Shown one piece after another: positions 8,240-21,098 of a stretch of 64,000 nt of DNA (within the stretch, counting starts at the first letter, position 1; each line of letters opens with the position of its first letter). The DNA is taken from NCBI GenBank assembly GCA_000773965.1, contig JRUP01000004.1, positions 62,001-126,000 of the forward strand, written 5' to 3'. A program made the translations under genes and the position numbers. The notes beneath the pieces were generated by a model. The model ran no database searches and had not been told where the DNA came from. It saw nothing but the letters and a program-made list of their open reading frames with translations. Origin of the DNA: Enterobacter cancerogenus (GTDB lineage: Bacteria; Pseudomonadota; Gammaproteobacteria; Enterobacterales; Enterobacteriaceae).

Positions 8240-10627
8240 TCAATCCCTCAAGGTTGCCTGGAATCGCTCTTTTAATGCCGCAACGCATTTGGCAACGGTC
8301 GCGGCAATCTCCTCTTCTTCGAGTGTCCGGCTGGTATCCTGCAAAATCAGGCTAATCGCGAGGCTCTTTTCGCCCTCGTTCACGCCCTTACCACGGTACA
8401 CGTCAAACAAGTTTACGCCAACTACCTGATTTACGCCAACTTTCTTACACTCCGCGATGATATCTGCTGCGGGCACGTTTTCAGCCACTACCACAGCGAT
8501 ATCACGACGGTTCGCCGGGAAGCGTGAAATCTCGCGCGCGTCAGGCAGGACGCGGTCTGCGACCTTATTCCAAAGCAGTTCAAACACTAAGGTGCGGCCG
8601 TTGAGATCCAGCTTACGTTCCAACTCCGGATGAACCACTCCGATAAATCCGATTCGTTCGCCGCGTAAATAAATTGCCGCGCTCTGTCCCGGATGCAGCG
8701 CCGGATTGGCTTCTGCACGGAAAGAAATCTCATCGAGTTTACCGGTCAAATCCAGTAACGATTCTAAATCGCCTTTTAAATCATAGAAGTCAACTGTCTG
8801 ACGCGCCAGATCCCAATGCTCTTCATAGCGATTACCGCTCAGAACGCCCGCCAGCATAAGATCCTGGCGGATACCCAGATCGGCCTGCGTATCAGGAACA
8901 AAGCGCAAACCGCTCTCAAACAGGCGCACACGGCCTTGCTGACGGTTCTGGTTATACACCACCGCACCGAGCAGACCCGTCCACAGCGACAGGCGCATTG
9001 CCGACATATCGCTGGAAATTGGGCTTGGCAGGATCAGCGCTTCTTCACCCGGATGCAGCAGCTGCTGCACTTTCGGATCAACGAAGCTGTAGGTAATCGC
9101 TTCCTGATAGCCTTTATCGACTAACAGGTTACGCGCGCGCTTCAGCGACAGATCCGCTTCGCGATGCTTGGTCATAATCAGGCTGGCTTTCACCGGCACG
9201 TCTGGAATGTTGTTGTAGCCGTATACGCGGGCCACTTCCTCAACCAGATCTTCTTCAATCGCCATATCAAAACGCCAGCTTGGTGCAACGGCTGTCCACT
9301 CACCATTGCCTACGGTCACTTTGCAACCGAGACGCGTCAGGATATCGGTAACCTGCGCATCGGCGATCACGTGACCAATCAGGCGGTCGAGTTTTTCGCG
9401 ACGCAGCGTTATGGTGGCGCGCTCAGGCAGTTTGCTGGCGTCGGTTTGATCGATAACCGGACCCGCTTCACCGCCGCAAATGTCCAGCAGCAACTGGGTC
9501 GCACGCTCAATGGCTTTGAATTGCAGTGCCGGATCAACGCCACGCTCGTAACGATGCGACGCATCGGTATGCAGGCCCTGACGACGTGCACGGCCGGTGA
9601 TCGCCAGCGGTTCAAAGAAGGCGCACTCGAACAGCACATTTTGGGTTTCTTCGTTCACACCAGAGTGCTCACCACCAAAAATGCCGCCCATCGCCAGCGC
9701 TTTCTGATGGTCAGCAATCACCAGCGTGTCGCTGCTGAGTTTCGCTTCGGTGCCATCCAGTAAGGTCAGGACTTCACCCTCTTCCGCCATGCGCACCACG
9801 ATGCCGCCGTCAATGCGGTCGAGGTCAAAGGCGTGCATCGGCTGACCGAGTTCCAGCAGAACGTAGTTGGTGATATCCACCACCGGGTCGATAGAACGGA
9901 TGCCGCAGCGACGCAGTTTTTCACGCATCCACAGTGGCGTTGCCGCTTTCACATTGATGCCTTTTACTACGCGGCCCAGATAACGTGGGCAAGCGTCGGT
10001 GGCATCTACGCGAATCGGGAAGGTATCGGTAATGGTCGCTTTAACCGGCTCAATCGTTGGCTCGGTGAGCGGCAAACCGTTGACCACTGCCACATCGCGC
10101 GCGATACCGATAATACCGAGGCAATCGGCACGGTTTGGCGTCACGCTGATTTCGATGGTGTTGTCATCCAGCTGCAGGTAGCTGCGGATGTCAGTGCCGA
10201 TAGGCGCATCAGCAGGCAGTTCAATAATGCCGCTGTGATCGTCGGAAATACCCAGCTCAGAGAAAGAGCACAGCATGCCTTCGGAAGGCTCACCACGCAG
10301 TTTCGCCGCTTTGATTTTGAAATCGCCTGGCAGTACAGCGCCGACGGTCGCCACAGCGACTTTCAGGCCCTGGCGGCAGTTTGGCGCACCACAGACGATA
10401 TCCAGCAGGCGCTCGCCGCCCACGTTGATTTTGGTCACGCGCAGTTTGTCGGCGTTCGGGTGCTGACCGCACTCCACCACTTCACCCACCACCACGCCAT
10501 TAAAGGCACCAGCAACCGGATCCACGCCGTCCACTTCAAGACCGGCCATGGTGATTTGCTCAGACAGCGCAACGCTGTCCAGGGCTGGATTTACCCATTC
10601 GCGTAACCAGAGTTCACTGAATTTCAT
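8240..10627 (-). CDS. pheT: Phenylalanyl-tRNA synthetase beta subunit
   Basis: The 795-aa beta chain of the alpha2-beta2 enzyme that charges tRNA-Phe, the same length as in E. coli. It starts [17 protein letters not shown]. It carries an N-terminal EMAP-like tRNA-binding domain ([20 protein letters not shown]), the B3/B4 editing domain near the middle ([11 protein letters not shown]), a B5 domain, a catalytic-like domain ([17 protein letters not shown]) and a C-terminal anticodon-binding domain ([15 protein letters not shown]). It is 14 nt downstream of pheS and 4 nt upstream of ihfA. Confidence 0.97.
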   Translation of the reverse strand: MKFSELWLREWVNPALDSVALSEQITMAGLEVDGVDPVAGAFNGVVVGEVVECGQHPNADKLRVTKINVGGERLLDIVCGAPNCRQGLKVAVATVGAVLPGDFKIKAAKLRGEPSEGMLCSFSELGISDDHSGIIELPADAPIGTDIRSYLQLDDNTIEISVTPNRADCLGIIGIARDVAVVNGLPLTEPTIEPVKATITDTFPIRVDATDACPRYLGRVVKGINVKAATPLWMREKLRRCGIRSIDPVVDITNYVLLELGQPMHAFDLDRIDGGIVVRMAEEGEVLTLLDGTEAKLSSDTLVIADHQKALAMGGIFGGEHSGVNEETQNVLFECAFFEPLAITGRARRQGLHTDASHRYERGVDPALQFKAIERATQLLLDICGGEAGPVIDQTDASKLPERATITLRREKLDRLIGHVIADAQVTDILTRLGCKVTVGNGEWTAVAPSWRFDMAIEEDLVEEVARVYGYNNIPDVPVKASLIMTKHREADLSLKRARNLLVDKGYQEAITYSFVDPKVQQLLHPGEEALILPSPISSDMSAMRLSLWTGLLGAVVYNQNRQQGRVRLFESGLRFVPDTQADLGIRQDLMLAGVLSGNRYEEHWDLARQTVDFYDLKGDLESLLDLTGKLDEISFRAEANPALHPGQSAAIYLRGERIGFIGVVHPELERKLDLNGRTLVFELLWNKVADRVLPDAREISRFPANRRDIAVVVAENVPAADIIAECKKVGVNQVVGVNLFDVYRGKGVNEGEKSLAISLILQDTSRTLEEEEIAATVAKCVAALKERFQATLRD

Positions 10628-10641
10628 TGGATAACCTGCCC

Positions 10642-11652
<1,011 letters not shown>

Positions 11653-11698
11653 TCAGTTCTTGTAAGGACCGTGAGATCCGATTAAGTGTCGCCAGAAA

Positions 11699-11722
11699 CA
11701 AAAAAGCCTCCACGAGGGAGGC
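11699..11722 (-). terminator. pheM attenuator terminator
   Basis: On the minus strand a stem GCCTCC/GGAGGC (11717-11722 and 11706-11711) with loop CTCGT is followed by seven T residues. It lies between the pheM leader peptide and pheS, the position of the Phe-tRNA-controlled attenuator of pheST. Confidence 0.85.
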
Positions 11723-11772
11723 TTTCAGCGCGATTTTTCGTTTCTTTTCTTATGCGCAAAAGCCCCCGATTG

Positions 11773-11817
11773 TCAGGCGCTAAAGTAAAAAAAGAAACGG
11801 AAAATAGCAGCGTGCAT
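11773..11817 (-). CDS. pheM: pheST operon leader peptide PheM
   Basis: A 14-codon reading frame, [14 protein letters not shown], differing from E. coli PheM ([14 protein letters not shown]) at two positions. Five Phe codons, three consecutive, let ribosome stalling on scarce Phe-tRNA prevent formation of the attenuator hairpin at 11699-11722. It is too short for usual gene calling. Confidence 0.93.
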   Translation of the reverse strand: [14 protein letters not shown]

Positions 11818-11851
11818 GCTTGCGTTACCTTGTCTTAATAGAAACCGCACT

Positions 11852-11880
11852 ATTGAAAAGCCCAGCGGTTAAAATGTCAA
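11852..11880 (-). promoter_or_regulatory. Promoter of pheM-pheST
   Basis: On the minus strand a perfect -35 TTGACA (11880-11875) and a -10-like TTCAAT (11857-11852) are separated by 17 bp, about 35 bp before the pheM start and just beyond the rplT terminator. Confidence 0.7.
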
Positions 11881-11904
11881 TCTTTTGCGTGAGTTGCAGG
11901 CAAT

Positions 11905-11928
11905 AAAAAAGGGAGCAAGCTCCCTTTT
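11905..11928 (-). terminator. Intrinsic terminator after rplT
   Basis: The stem AAAAAGGGAG/CTCCCTTTTT with a 4-nt loop lies directly after the rplT stop and has T runs on both strands. It separates the infC-rpmI-rplT message from the pheST promoter. Confidence 0.8.
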
Positions 11929-11937
11929 TCATCTGAC

Positions 11938-12309
<372 letters not shown>

Positions 12310-12376
12310 TCATATTCTGTGATGCCCTATTCCCTGCAGTACGCAAAGTGTTCAGGCAGATTTATAAAAAGTTTAC

Positions 12377-12659
<283 letters not shown>

Positions 12660-12673
12660 TATTACTTGAAGGC

Positions 12674-15158
<2,485 letters not shown>

Positions 15159-15347
15159 TTCATATCCTTAATTGCAGTGGTAAGCCACACGAAAGCCTAC
15201 ATGCAACATTGAGTTCTGTTTGAGTAACCCGGCGTAATGTCAGACCCACGTTGTCGGAATGACGCCAGGAATGTAAAGCGCCGGAGATAATAGCAGCTTT
15301 CTGCCGCGATCTAAACCCGCGAAAAATGCGCTAAGCCATCGACAGAT

Positions 15348-15390
15348 AAAAAAAAACCGCTGCGCGGCGCTGACCGGCAACGGTTTTTCA
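15348..15390 (-). terminator. Intrinsic terminator after ydiY
   Basis: On the minus strand AAAAACCG pairs with CGGTTTTT, with an inner GC-rich stem, followed by a run of T residues (the A tract at 15348-15356 on the plus strand). It lies just after the ydiY stop at 15402. Confidence 0.75.
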
Positions 15391-15401
15391 TCACGGCTCG
15401 C

Positions 15402-16163
15402 TTACATCGCGTAAGAAAGCTGGATGGTGGTTTTGGTGTCGGTACGATCCGGCGCAGACTCTGGCGGATTATTATTCCAGGTCACGTTGTAAGCCAGCTT
15501 CAACGCGAAGTGTTCGTTGATGGCCACCTGCAAGCCGGTTTCGGAATTCAGCGTTGTATCTTCACCGAAGCTGCTCAACACGGAAACACCCTGGATGAAT
15601 TTGGTCGTGTCAGTCAGTTGCCACTGGTAGCTCACAGCACCGTATCCCAGCGCCTTGGTTTCGTGACCACCTTCATGGAAATCATCGTAACGGACACCGG
15701 GACCGAATTCAGCTCGCAGCGAGTGCACAGGACCGTTCAGCAACTGGCGACCATAACCGGCAGTCAGTACATCGCGCGAATCATAACCGTTGAAACGGTC
15801 GCTCAACCAGCTCGCCTGACCGAACAGATAGTCCGCGCTGTTCATATTGTAACGGGTACGACCACCGATGTTATAAGTCTCTGAGGAACGCTCATCGTTG
15901 GATGAGTTGTTCGCGGCGTTGCCCCACAAGCTGTAAGCGGTGTTGGTCTGATACCACGTCATGTTGGTTGAGGCGCTCAATGATGAACTGGTGGTATTCC
16001 CTGTCTGTGCCAAATAACCGGCTGACGCGCTGCCTTCAAACGGTTTTTTTGCCGTTGAAGGGTCATCCATAGAGGTAAAAACGGTGTTATCAGCAAATGC
16101 CTGGTGACAAAATGCTCCAGCAGAGAGCAATAAAACAGCGGACAGCTTATTAAAGGCTTTCAT
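15402..16163 (-). CDS. ydiY: YdiY family outer-membrane-type protein (DUF481)
   Basis: A 253-aa protein with signal peptide (MKAFNKLSAVLLLSAGAFCHQAFA) and a mature part rich in aromatic and Gly/Ser strands, as in a small beta-barrel of the DUF481 family. It aligns closely with E. coli YdiY, described as acid-inducible, for example SLWGNAANNSSNDERSSE and GQASWLSDRFNGYDSRD. The start at 16163 places the Met directly before the Lys-containing signal; the longer frame from 16226 lacks homology. Molecular function is unknown. Confidence 0.88.
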   Translation of the reverse strand: MKAFNKLSAVLLLSAGAFCHQAFADNTVFTSMDDPSTAKKPFEGSASAGYLAQTGNTTSSSLSASTNMTWYQTNTAYSLWGNAANNSSNDERSSETYNIGGRTRYNMNSADYLFGQASWLSDRFNGYDSRDVLTAGYGRQLLNGPVHSLRAEFGPGVRYDDFHEGGHETKALGYGAVSYQWQLTDTTKFIQGVSVLSSFGEDTTLNSETGLQVAINEHFALKLAYNVTWNNNPPESAPDRTDTKTTIQLSYAM

Positions 16164-16495
16164 TAAATGTGACCCGTACGGCAGTTTAAAAAAGAGTGAG
16201 TCTGAAGAGTTTTCCCAGCCAATCAATGCAATTTACGGTAAGTTTTGTAAAAAAGTATGAAGGTGCCAGAAATGCCAGGTTCCGCGCTGGAACCGCATGG
16301 TTAATAGGAGCTTTCCCATTCCCGCTGCGCATTATAAGAGGCAATTAGCGAAATAGCAGCCCAATTGATACAAGAATTTTCTGAAGCCTGATGACGCGGA
16401 TTTACGCTCCCTTTTCCCATCTGAATTGCGCAGAATTCGCTCTATCCGCAGCGCTGGTCTACGCTGAAATCTGTTCCATTACAATGAGGTGAATG
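16164..16495. other. Divergent intergenic region ydiY-ydiZ, pfkB absent
   Basis: This 332-bp region holds the divergent promoters of ydiY and the GhoS-like gene. It has a small hairpin GGTTCC/GGAACC near 16280-16296. In E. coli pfkB lies between ydiY and ydiZ; no trace of a kinase reading frame was seen here. Confidence 0.6.
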
Positions 16496-16786
16496 ATGAG
16501 TGACCACGACCTTAAACGTTACATTGTCACGCTAAGCTATTCCGATGAGAGCTTAGGCGATCTGCAATCCCTTAACAGCGTGATGGTCAGCGGCGGTTAC
16601 ACCACGACCTTGCATGATGATGAAGGTCATTCGCATGAGTTGGGAACCAACAGTTTTGGCATCATCAGTGCATTGGAACAACATGAGATCGCAGAACACG
16701 CCGCAGGGCTGGCGGATGTTGCCCTGCATCGTAAAGCGGAGGTAAAGATCACCACGCTGTCCGAATTTCTACAGGCAAAACCCTGA
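16496..16786 (+). CDS. ydiZ: GhoS-like protein YdiZ
   Basis: A 96-aa protein starting MSDHDLKRYIVTLSYSDESL. It resembles E. coli YdiZ and the fold family of GhoS, the endoribonuclease antitoxin that degrades ghoT mRNA in a type V toxin-antitoxin pair; the shared segment is the L-N-x-N-S-F-x-I region (GTNSFGIISAL). No GhoT-like small membrane toxin is next to it. Two adjacent ATG codons are possible; the second (16496) is better spaced from the GAGG motif at 16486. Order next to yniA matches E. coli. Activity is unproven. Confidence 0.72.
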   Translation: MSDHDLKRYIVTLSYSDESLGDLQSLNSVMVSGGYTTTLHDDEGHSHELGTNSFGIISALEQHEIAEHAAGLADVALHRKAEVKITTLSEFLQAKP

Positions 16787-16875
16787 CGCGCCACAAATAA
16801 TCGCCGCACCACTGGTTTTGCTGAAGTTTTGAGCGCTACAATCAAACTTACGCAGCGAATAAAGAGGATTACCCA

Positions 16876-17769
16876 ATGTGGTCAGCCATTAGTCGTCTGT
16901 TAAGCGAACACGCCGGTGAAGCTGAAATCACTGAACGTTACGAACTCCCTGGTGGCGATGTGCATCCTGCCTGGCGCCTCCGCTACGGCGATCTCGACGT
17001 TTTCGTTAAATGTAATACGCGCGATATGCTTACCCTGTTTAGCTGGGAAGCGGACCAGCTGGGATTGCTGGCGCGGACACAGACGGTCCGGGTGCCTAAA
17101 GTGTATGGCGTCGGGAATGACCGCGACAGCAGCTTCTTACTGTTGGAGTATATTCAGCCAGAGGCGCTGAACGAACACAGCGCCTTCCAGCTTGGCCAGC
17201 AGTTGGCTCACCTCCATCAATGGAGCGAGCAACCGCAGTTTGGCCTCGATTACGATAACAACATCACCACCTCCCCCCAGCCCAACAGTTGGGTACGCCG
17301 CTGGTCGGTGTTCTTTGCTGAACAGCGCATTGGCTGGCAACTACAGCTGGCCGCTGAGAAAGGGGTGCAATACGGCAATACCGAATTGATCGTCGATTGC
17401 GTGCAACGCGCGCTGGCCAATCATCATCCTCAGCCTTCTTTACTACACGGCGATTTATGGCCTGCCAACTGTGCGGACAGCAGCAGTGGACCTTGGTTGT
17501 TTGATCCTGCTTGCTATTGGGGCGATCGGGAGTGCGATCTCGCCATGTTGAATTATTACGTCGAATTACCGCGCCAGATTTACGAGGGATATCACTCGGT
17601 GTGGCCGCTGGCGGAAGGGTTTTCGCAACGACAGCCCGTGTATCAGCTCTACTATTTGCTCAACCGCGCCAACGTGTTTGCCGGTAACTGGACAAACGCC
17701 GCACAATTCGCGATTGACCAGTTGTTAAATGAAGATGCATTGGGACAACGTCAGGCCAGGCCGGCCTGA
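16876..17769 (+). CDS. yniA: Fructosamine kinase family protein YniA
   Basis: A 297-aa protein of the fructosamine/ketosamine-3-kinase family, which phosphorylates sugars attached to amines and so helps reverse protein glycation. Visible kinase-fold elements are the lysine in DVFVKCN, the EYIQPEAL hinge, the catalytic LLHGDLWPANC and the metal-binding LFDPACYWGDRECDLAM. E. coli YniA is 286 aa and lies in the same order (ydiZ-yniA-yniB). The physiological substrate is not known from sequence. Confidence 0.9.
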   Translation: MWSAISRLLSEHAGEAEITERYELPGGDVHPAWRLRYGDLDVFVKCNTRDMLTLFSWEADQLGLLARTQTVRVPKVYGVGNDRDSSFLLLEYIQPEALNEHSAFQLGQQLAHLHQWSEQPQFGLDYDNNITTSPQPNSWVRRWSVFFAEQRIGWQLQLAAEKGVQYGNTELIVDCVQRALANHHPQPSLLHGDLWPANCADSSSGPWLFDPACYWGDRECDLAMLNYYVELPRQIYEGYHSVWPLAEGFSQRQPVYQLYYLLNRANVFAGNWTNAAQFAIDQLLNEDALGQRQARPA

Positions 17770-17773
17770 CGCC

Positions 17774-18310
17774 TTACAGCATGCCCAGTAATTTCAGGAC
17801 AAAATAACCCGCAATAGCAATCACAATTGGCAGGATATAGAGCGGGAAAATTTGCAGCAAAATAGTATGTCGCGGGACATGGATCTTCTCTTCCAGCTGA
17901 GCACGTGTGCGCCCTTCAGCTCCTTTGGCTTGTTCAAGAATCAACTGATCTTCAATACCTTCCTTGATGTGACGCGACTGACGCCACATGCGCGCGCCTG
18001 ACGCCTGCAGCGCAATGCCGACGAAAATCAGGATGTAGATGACCCAGAAGCCAATATTGGCACCGCCATGAAACTCCGGTACCGGTGAGTTTTGCCAAAA
18101 CAGGTTCAAAAACGGCGTATTGAACTTGATCATGTCGACCATGACATGGACAAAATCAAGCATCACTGCATCAATGCCCGGCTGCTTTTCACTGTGTTTA
18201 AACATGAAGCCGAGAATTGAGATAATGGTGGATAGCAGCGCCGGAATAAAAATTACCCAGCCAGCCACTCGCTTAAGGATGGCGATGCGGCCAGCCTGTT
18301 GGTAAGTCAT
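17774..18310 (-). CDS. yniB: Inner membrane protein YniB
   Basis: A 178-aa YniB family protein, the same length as in E. coli. The start at 18310 (MTYQQAGRIAILKRVAGW) has GGGAGA upstream. Three hydrophobic segments are evident: VIFIPALLSTIISILGFMF, ANIGFWVIYILIFVGIAL and LLQIFPLYILPIVIAIAGYF. A charged cytoplasmic-looking loop lies between the second and third. Function is unknown. It is convergent with yniA with 4 nt between stops. Confidence 0.88.
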   Translation of the reverse strand: MTYQQAGRIAILKRVAGWVIFIPALLSTIISILGFMFKHSEKQPGIDAVMLDFVHVMVDMIKFNTPFLNLFWQNSPVPEFHGGANIGFWVIYILIFVGIALQASGARMWRQSRHIKEGIEDQLILEQAKGAEGRTRAQLEEKIHVPRHTILLQIFPLYILPIVIAIAGYFVLKLLGML

Positions 18311-18453
18311 GGTGTCTCCCTTCACATACAATAGTTTTGCCCTAAGTCTACCTGCACTGCGGCTTTTTTTCCTGAAAAATGCGTAACCTGCCGTGAGTCG
18401 GATTTCCCGGCTGCGCATGATAAGGTAGGGCAAATTTCAAACGGAGCTGTTGT

Positions 18454-19122
18454 ATGTCTTATCGTCGCCCGGTGTTGGCCGCTATTTTTGATATGGACGG
18501 ATTACTGATCGACTCTGAACCCTTGTGGGATCAGGCAGAACTGGATGTGTTTGCGAGTCTGGGTGTGGATATTACCCGCCGCCATGAACTGCCCGATACG
18601 CTGGGTTTGCGCATCGATCAAACCGTCCGTATGTGGTTTGAAGCTTTGCCGTGGAACGGCCCGGATCAGGCGGAAGTGACGCAACGTATCATTGCTCGCG
18701 CGCTGGCATTGGTTGAGGAGACGCGTCCATTACTGCCCGGCGTTGAACAGGCATTGCAACTTTGCCAGCAGCAGGGATTAAAAATCGCCCTCGCCTCTGC
18801 CTCACCGCTGTTTATGCTGGAGCGCGTTTTAGAGATGTTCGATCTGCGCAAATACTTCGACGCGATTGCTTCCGCCGAATCTCTGCCGTACAGCAAACCC
18901 CATCCGCAGGTGTATCTGGATGCGGCGGCGAAATTAGGGGTGGACCCGCTGAACTGCGTGACGCTGGAAGATTCGTTCAATGGCATGGTCGCCACCAAAG
19001 CCGCGCGCATGCGTTCGATTGTGGTGCCAGCAGCCGAGTACGCGAATGATGCGCGTTGGGCGCTGGCCAATGTGAAGCTGGCGAGTTTGGCCGAGTTGAA
19101 AGCTGAGCATCTGTTCAATTAA
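18454..19122 (+). CDS. hxpB: Hexitol phosphatase HxpB (YniC), HAD family
   Basis: A 222-aa HAD-superfamily phosphatase. E. coli YniC/HxpB dephosphorylates 2-deoxyglucose 6-phosphate and hexitol phosphates such as sorbitol 6-phosphate. The nucleophile motif is IFDMDGLLIDSEP, motif II ALASAS, motif III the lysine in SKPHPQVYLDAA and motif IV LEDSFNGMVAT. The spacing between motifs I and II indicates a helical C1 cap. It is divergent from yniB. Confidence 0.92.
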   Translation: MSYRRPVLAAIFDMDGLLIDSEPLWDQAELDVFASLGVDITRRHELPDTLGLRIDQTVRMWFEALPWNGPDQAEVTQRIIARALALVEETRPLLPGVEQALQLCQQQGLKIALASASPLFMLERVLEMFDLRKYFDAIASAESLPYSKPHPQVYLDAAAKLGVDPLNCVTLEDSFNGMVATKAARMRSIVVPAAEYANDARWALANVKLASLAELKAEHLFN

Positions 19123-19166
19123 TTCTGATACACCTGTGCCGGGCCAGGACTTAGCCCATCCATTCT

Positions 19167-19192
19167 CGTTGCCCGCCTGTGGGCAACGCTTT
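19167..19192 (+). terminator. Probable terminator after hxpB
   Basis: A perfect 8-bp stem CGTTGCCC/GGGCAACG (19167-19174 and 19181-19188) with a 6-nt loop is followed by CTTTCC, a weak T tract. Confidence 0.5.
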
Positions 19193-19251
19193 CCATTGCT
19201 CCTGACACCTACTACGCCAATAACCGCGGGTATTTGATCGCCCACGCAATT

Positions 19252-19272
19252 AAATAAAACAACGTTTCATTT
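19252..19272 (+). promoter_or_regulatory. KdgR-like operator upstream of kduI
   Basis: AAATAAAAC (19252-19260) and GTTTCATTT (19264-19272) form an inverted repeat matching at 8 of 9 positions around AAC. The arms agree with the TGAAAC/GTTTCA core of KdgR operators, which control pectin and glucuronate catabolism genes in enterobacteria. The distance of about 80 bp to the kduI start suits repression. Confidence 0.68.
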
Positions 19273-19353
19273 TTATTGAATTCACATCCCATCCTGCCTA
19301 AGATGCCCAAAGACCCACTTCGGGACACTTCCTTCAACTTTGAGAGGTCTGAG

Positions 19354-20190
19354 ATGGACGTTCGTCAAAGCATTCATACTGAGCATGCAAAAAATCTGGA
19401 CACCGCCGGCTTACGTCGCGAATTTTTGATCGAGAAAATTTTTGAGGCAGACCATTACACCCTCACTTACAGCCACATTGATCGCATCATCATTGGTGGT
19501 GTCATGCCAATCCAGCAGTCGGTGACGATCGGTGAAGAAGTCGGCAAACAACTGGGCGTGAGCTATTTTCTCGAACGCCGCGAACTGGGCGTGATCAACA
19601 TTGGCGGACCGGGCTTGATTGACGTCGACGGCAAAACCTGGGAGGTGGGCCATCAGGAGGCGCTGTATGTTGGCCAGGGAGCCAAAAGCGTGGTTTTCCG
19701 CAGCAGCAACGCCAACCTTCCAGCGAAGTTTTACTACAACAGCGCACCCGCACATACCCGTTATCCGGATAAAAAGATCACCCTGCAGGATGCAGTCAAA
19801 GCCACGTTAGGGGATGCCGCGACCTCAAACCGCCGCACCATTAACAAATTTATCGTGCCGGATGTATTACCCACCTGCCAGCTCACCATGGGACTGACGC
19901 GCCTTGACGACGGCAATCTGTGGAACACCATGCCGTGTCACACCCATGAACGTCGTATGGAAGTGTACTTTTACTTTGATATGGCGGATGACAGTGCCGT
20001 TTTCCACATGATGGGCCAGCCGCAGGAAACGCGCCATTTGCTGGTGCATAACGAGCAGGCGGTGATCTCACCAAGCTGGTCAATTCATGCCGGAGTCGGC
20101 ACACAGCGCTATACCTTTATCTGGGGCATGGTGGGCGAAAACCAGGTATTCGATGACATGGACCACGTCAGCATCAGCGCGCTGCGCTAA
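19354..20190 (+). CDS. kduI: 5-dehydro-4-deoxy-D-glucuronate isomerase
   Basis: KduI converts 5-keto-4-deoxyuronate to 2,5-diketo-3-deoxygluconate, a step in degradation of pectin and glucuronan oligosaccharides. The 278 residues equal E. coli KduI and start [25 protein letters not shown] lies 7-12 nt upstream. The metal-binding cupin region is visible as [18 protein letters not shown] and [19 protein letters not shown]. It is followed by kduD after 12 nt. The kduID pair sits between hxpB and ydjM, where E. coli has none. Confidence 0.95.
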   Translation: MDVRQSIHTEHAKNLDTAGLRREFLIEKIFEADHYTLTYSHIDRIIIGGVMPIQQSVTIGEEVGKQLGVSYFLERRELGVINIGGPGLIDVDGKTWEVGHQEALYVGQGAKSVVFRSSNANLPAKFYYNSAPAHTRYPDKKITLQDAVKATLGDAATSNRRTINKFIVPDVLPTCQLTMGLTRLDDGNLWNTMPCHTHERRMEVYFYFDMADDSAVFHMMGQPQETRHLLVHNEQAVISPSWSIHAGVGTQRYTFIWGMVGENQVFDDMDHVSISALR

Positions 20191-20202
20191 CAGGAGAGAA
20201 AG

Positions 20203-20964
20203 ATGATCCTTAACGCATTTAATCTGGAAGGCAAAATTGCGCTGGTGACCGGCTGTAACACCGGTTTAGGTCAGGGAATGGCACTGGGGCTGGCGCAAGC
20301 GGGCTGCGACATCATCGGCGTTAACCGCGCCGGACCTGCCGATACCCAGGCTAAAGTCGAAGCCTTAGGTCGCCGCTTTTGGTCGATTCAGGCCGATTTG
20401 ACTCAGCCGAAAGGGGTGCCGCAGATTGTTGAGCAAGCCGTGGCTCAGGCAGGACGTATCGATATTCTGGTGAATAACGCGGGCATCATTCGCCGTGAGG
20501 ATGCACTTAACTTCAGCGAGCAGGACTGGGACGATGTCATGAACATCAACAGCAAAAGCCTGTTCTTCCTGTCTCAGCAGGTGGCGCGTCAGTTTATCGC
20601 TCAGGGCAACGGCGGCAAAATTATTAATATCGCCTCAATGCTCTCCTTTCAGGGCGGCATTCGCGTGCCCTCTTACACTGCGTCGAAAAGCGCGGTGATG
20701 GGTTTAACGCGGCTAATGGCAAATGAGTGGGCGAAACACGGCATTAACGTGAATGCCATCGCTCCTGGCTACATGGCGACCAATAATACCGAACAACTGC
20801 GTAATGATGAGTCGCGCAACGAAGAGATCCTTGGACGCATCCCTGCCGGACGCTGGGGTATTCCGGATGACATGATGGGCCCGATCGTGTTTCTGGCTTC
20901 TGACGCTGCAGATTATGTGCACGGCTACACGCTGGCCGTCGATGGCGGATGGTTAGCACGCTAA
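20203..20964 (+). CDS. kduD: 2-dehydro-3-deoxy-D-gluconate 5-dehydrogenase KduD
   Basis: An NAD(H)-dependent short-chain dehydrogenase of 253 aa that reduces 2,5-diketo-3-deoxygluconate to 2-keto-3-deoxygluconate, the step after KduI. Motifs are the cofactor loop VTGCNTGLGQGMA, the NNAG signature in LVNNAGII, and the catalytic Ser and YTASK in IASMLSFQGG and PSYTASKSAV. The length and tail DGGWLAR match E. coli KduD. It forms a two-gene operon with kduI. Confidence 0.95.
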   Translation: MILNAFNLEGKIALVTGCNTGLGQGMALGLAQAGCDIIGVNRAGPADTQAKVEALGRRFWSIQADLTQPKGVPQIVEQAVAQAGRIDILVNNAGIIRREDALNFSEQDWDDVMNINSKSLFFLSQQVARQFIAQGNGGKIINIASMLSFQGGIRVPSYTASKSAVMGLTRLMANEWAKHGINVNAIAPGYMATNNTEQLRNDESRNEEILGRIPAGRWGIPDDMMGPIVFLASDAADYVHGYTLAVDGGWLAR

Positions 20965-20972
20965 CCTGTTCT

Positions 20973-20998
20973 TTTCCCGCGTCATTATGACGCGGGAA
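20973..20998 (+). terminator. Hairpin after kduD
   Basis: TTTCCCGCGTCA and TGACGCGGGAAA form a long perfect stem just after the kduD stop. No T run follows, so termination efficiency is uncertain. Confidence 0.45.
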
Positions 20999-21034
20999 AG
21001 TGAAAAATATTAACGCTTCGTTACAGCGTCACCG

Positions 21035-21063
21035 TTCTATTTTACTGGATAAATCCCTATACT
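21035..21063 (+). promoter_or_regulatory. Promoter of ydjM
   Basis: TTCTAT (21035-21040) and TATACT (21058-21063) are 17 bp apart. The -10 box overlaps the LexA box at 21060-21079, the arrangement expected for SOS repression. Confidence 0.55.
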
Positions 21064-21079
21064 GGATGCATCGACAGTT
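21060..21079 (+). promoter_or_regulatory. LexA (SOS) box upstream of ydjM
   Basis: TACTGGATGCATCGACAGTT contains the invariant CTG-N10-CAG of LexA operators (21062-21064 and 21075-21077), 20 bp before the ydjM start. E. coli ydjM is a known LexA target. Confidence 0.85.
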
Positions 21080-21098
21080 TTTGCAGCCAGGTTTCATC

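Noticed and set aside
9164..9763. Plus-strand 199-codon open frame inside pheT
   Set aside because: Antisense to pheT in its codon-biased core; no homology or initiation signal was visible.
20999..21098. Longer N-terminus for YdjM
   Set aside because: The extension would run through the promoter and LexA box, and E. coli YdjM begins at the equivalent of 21099.
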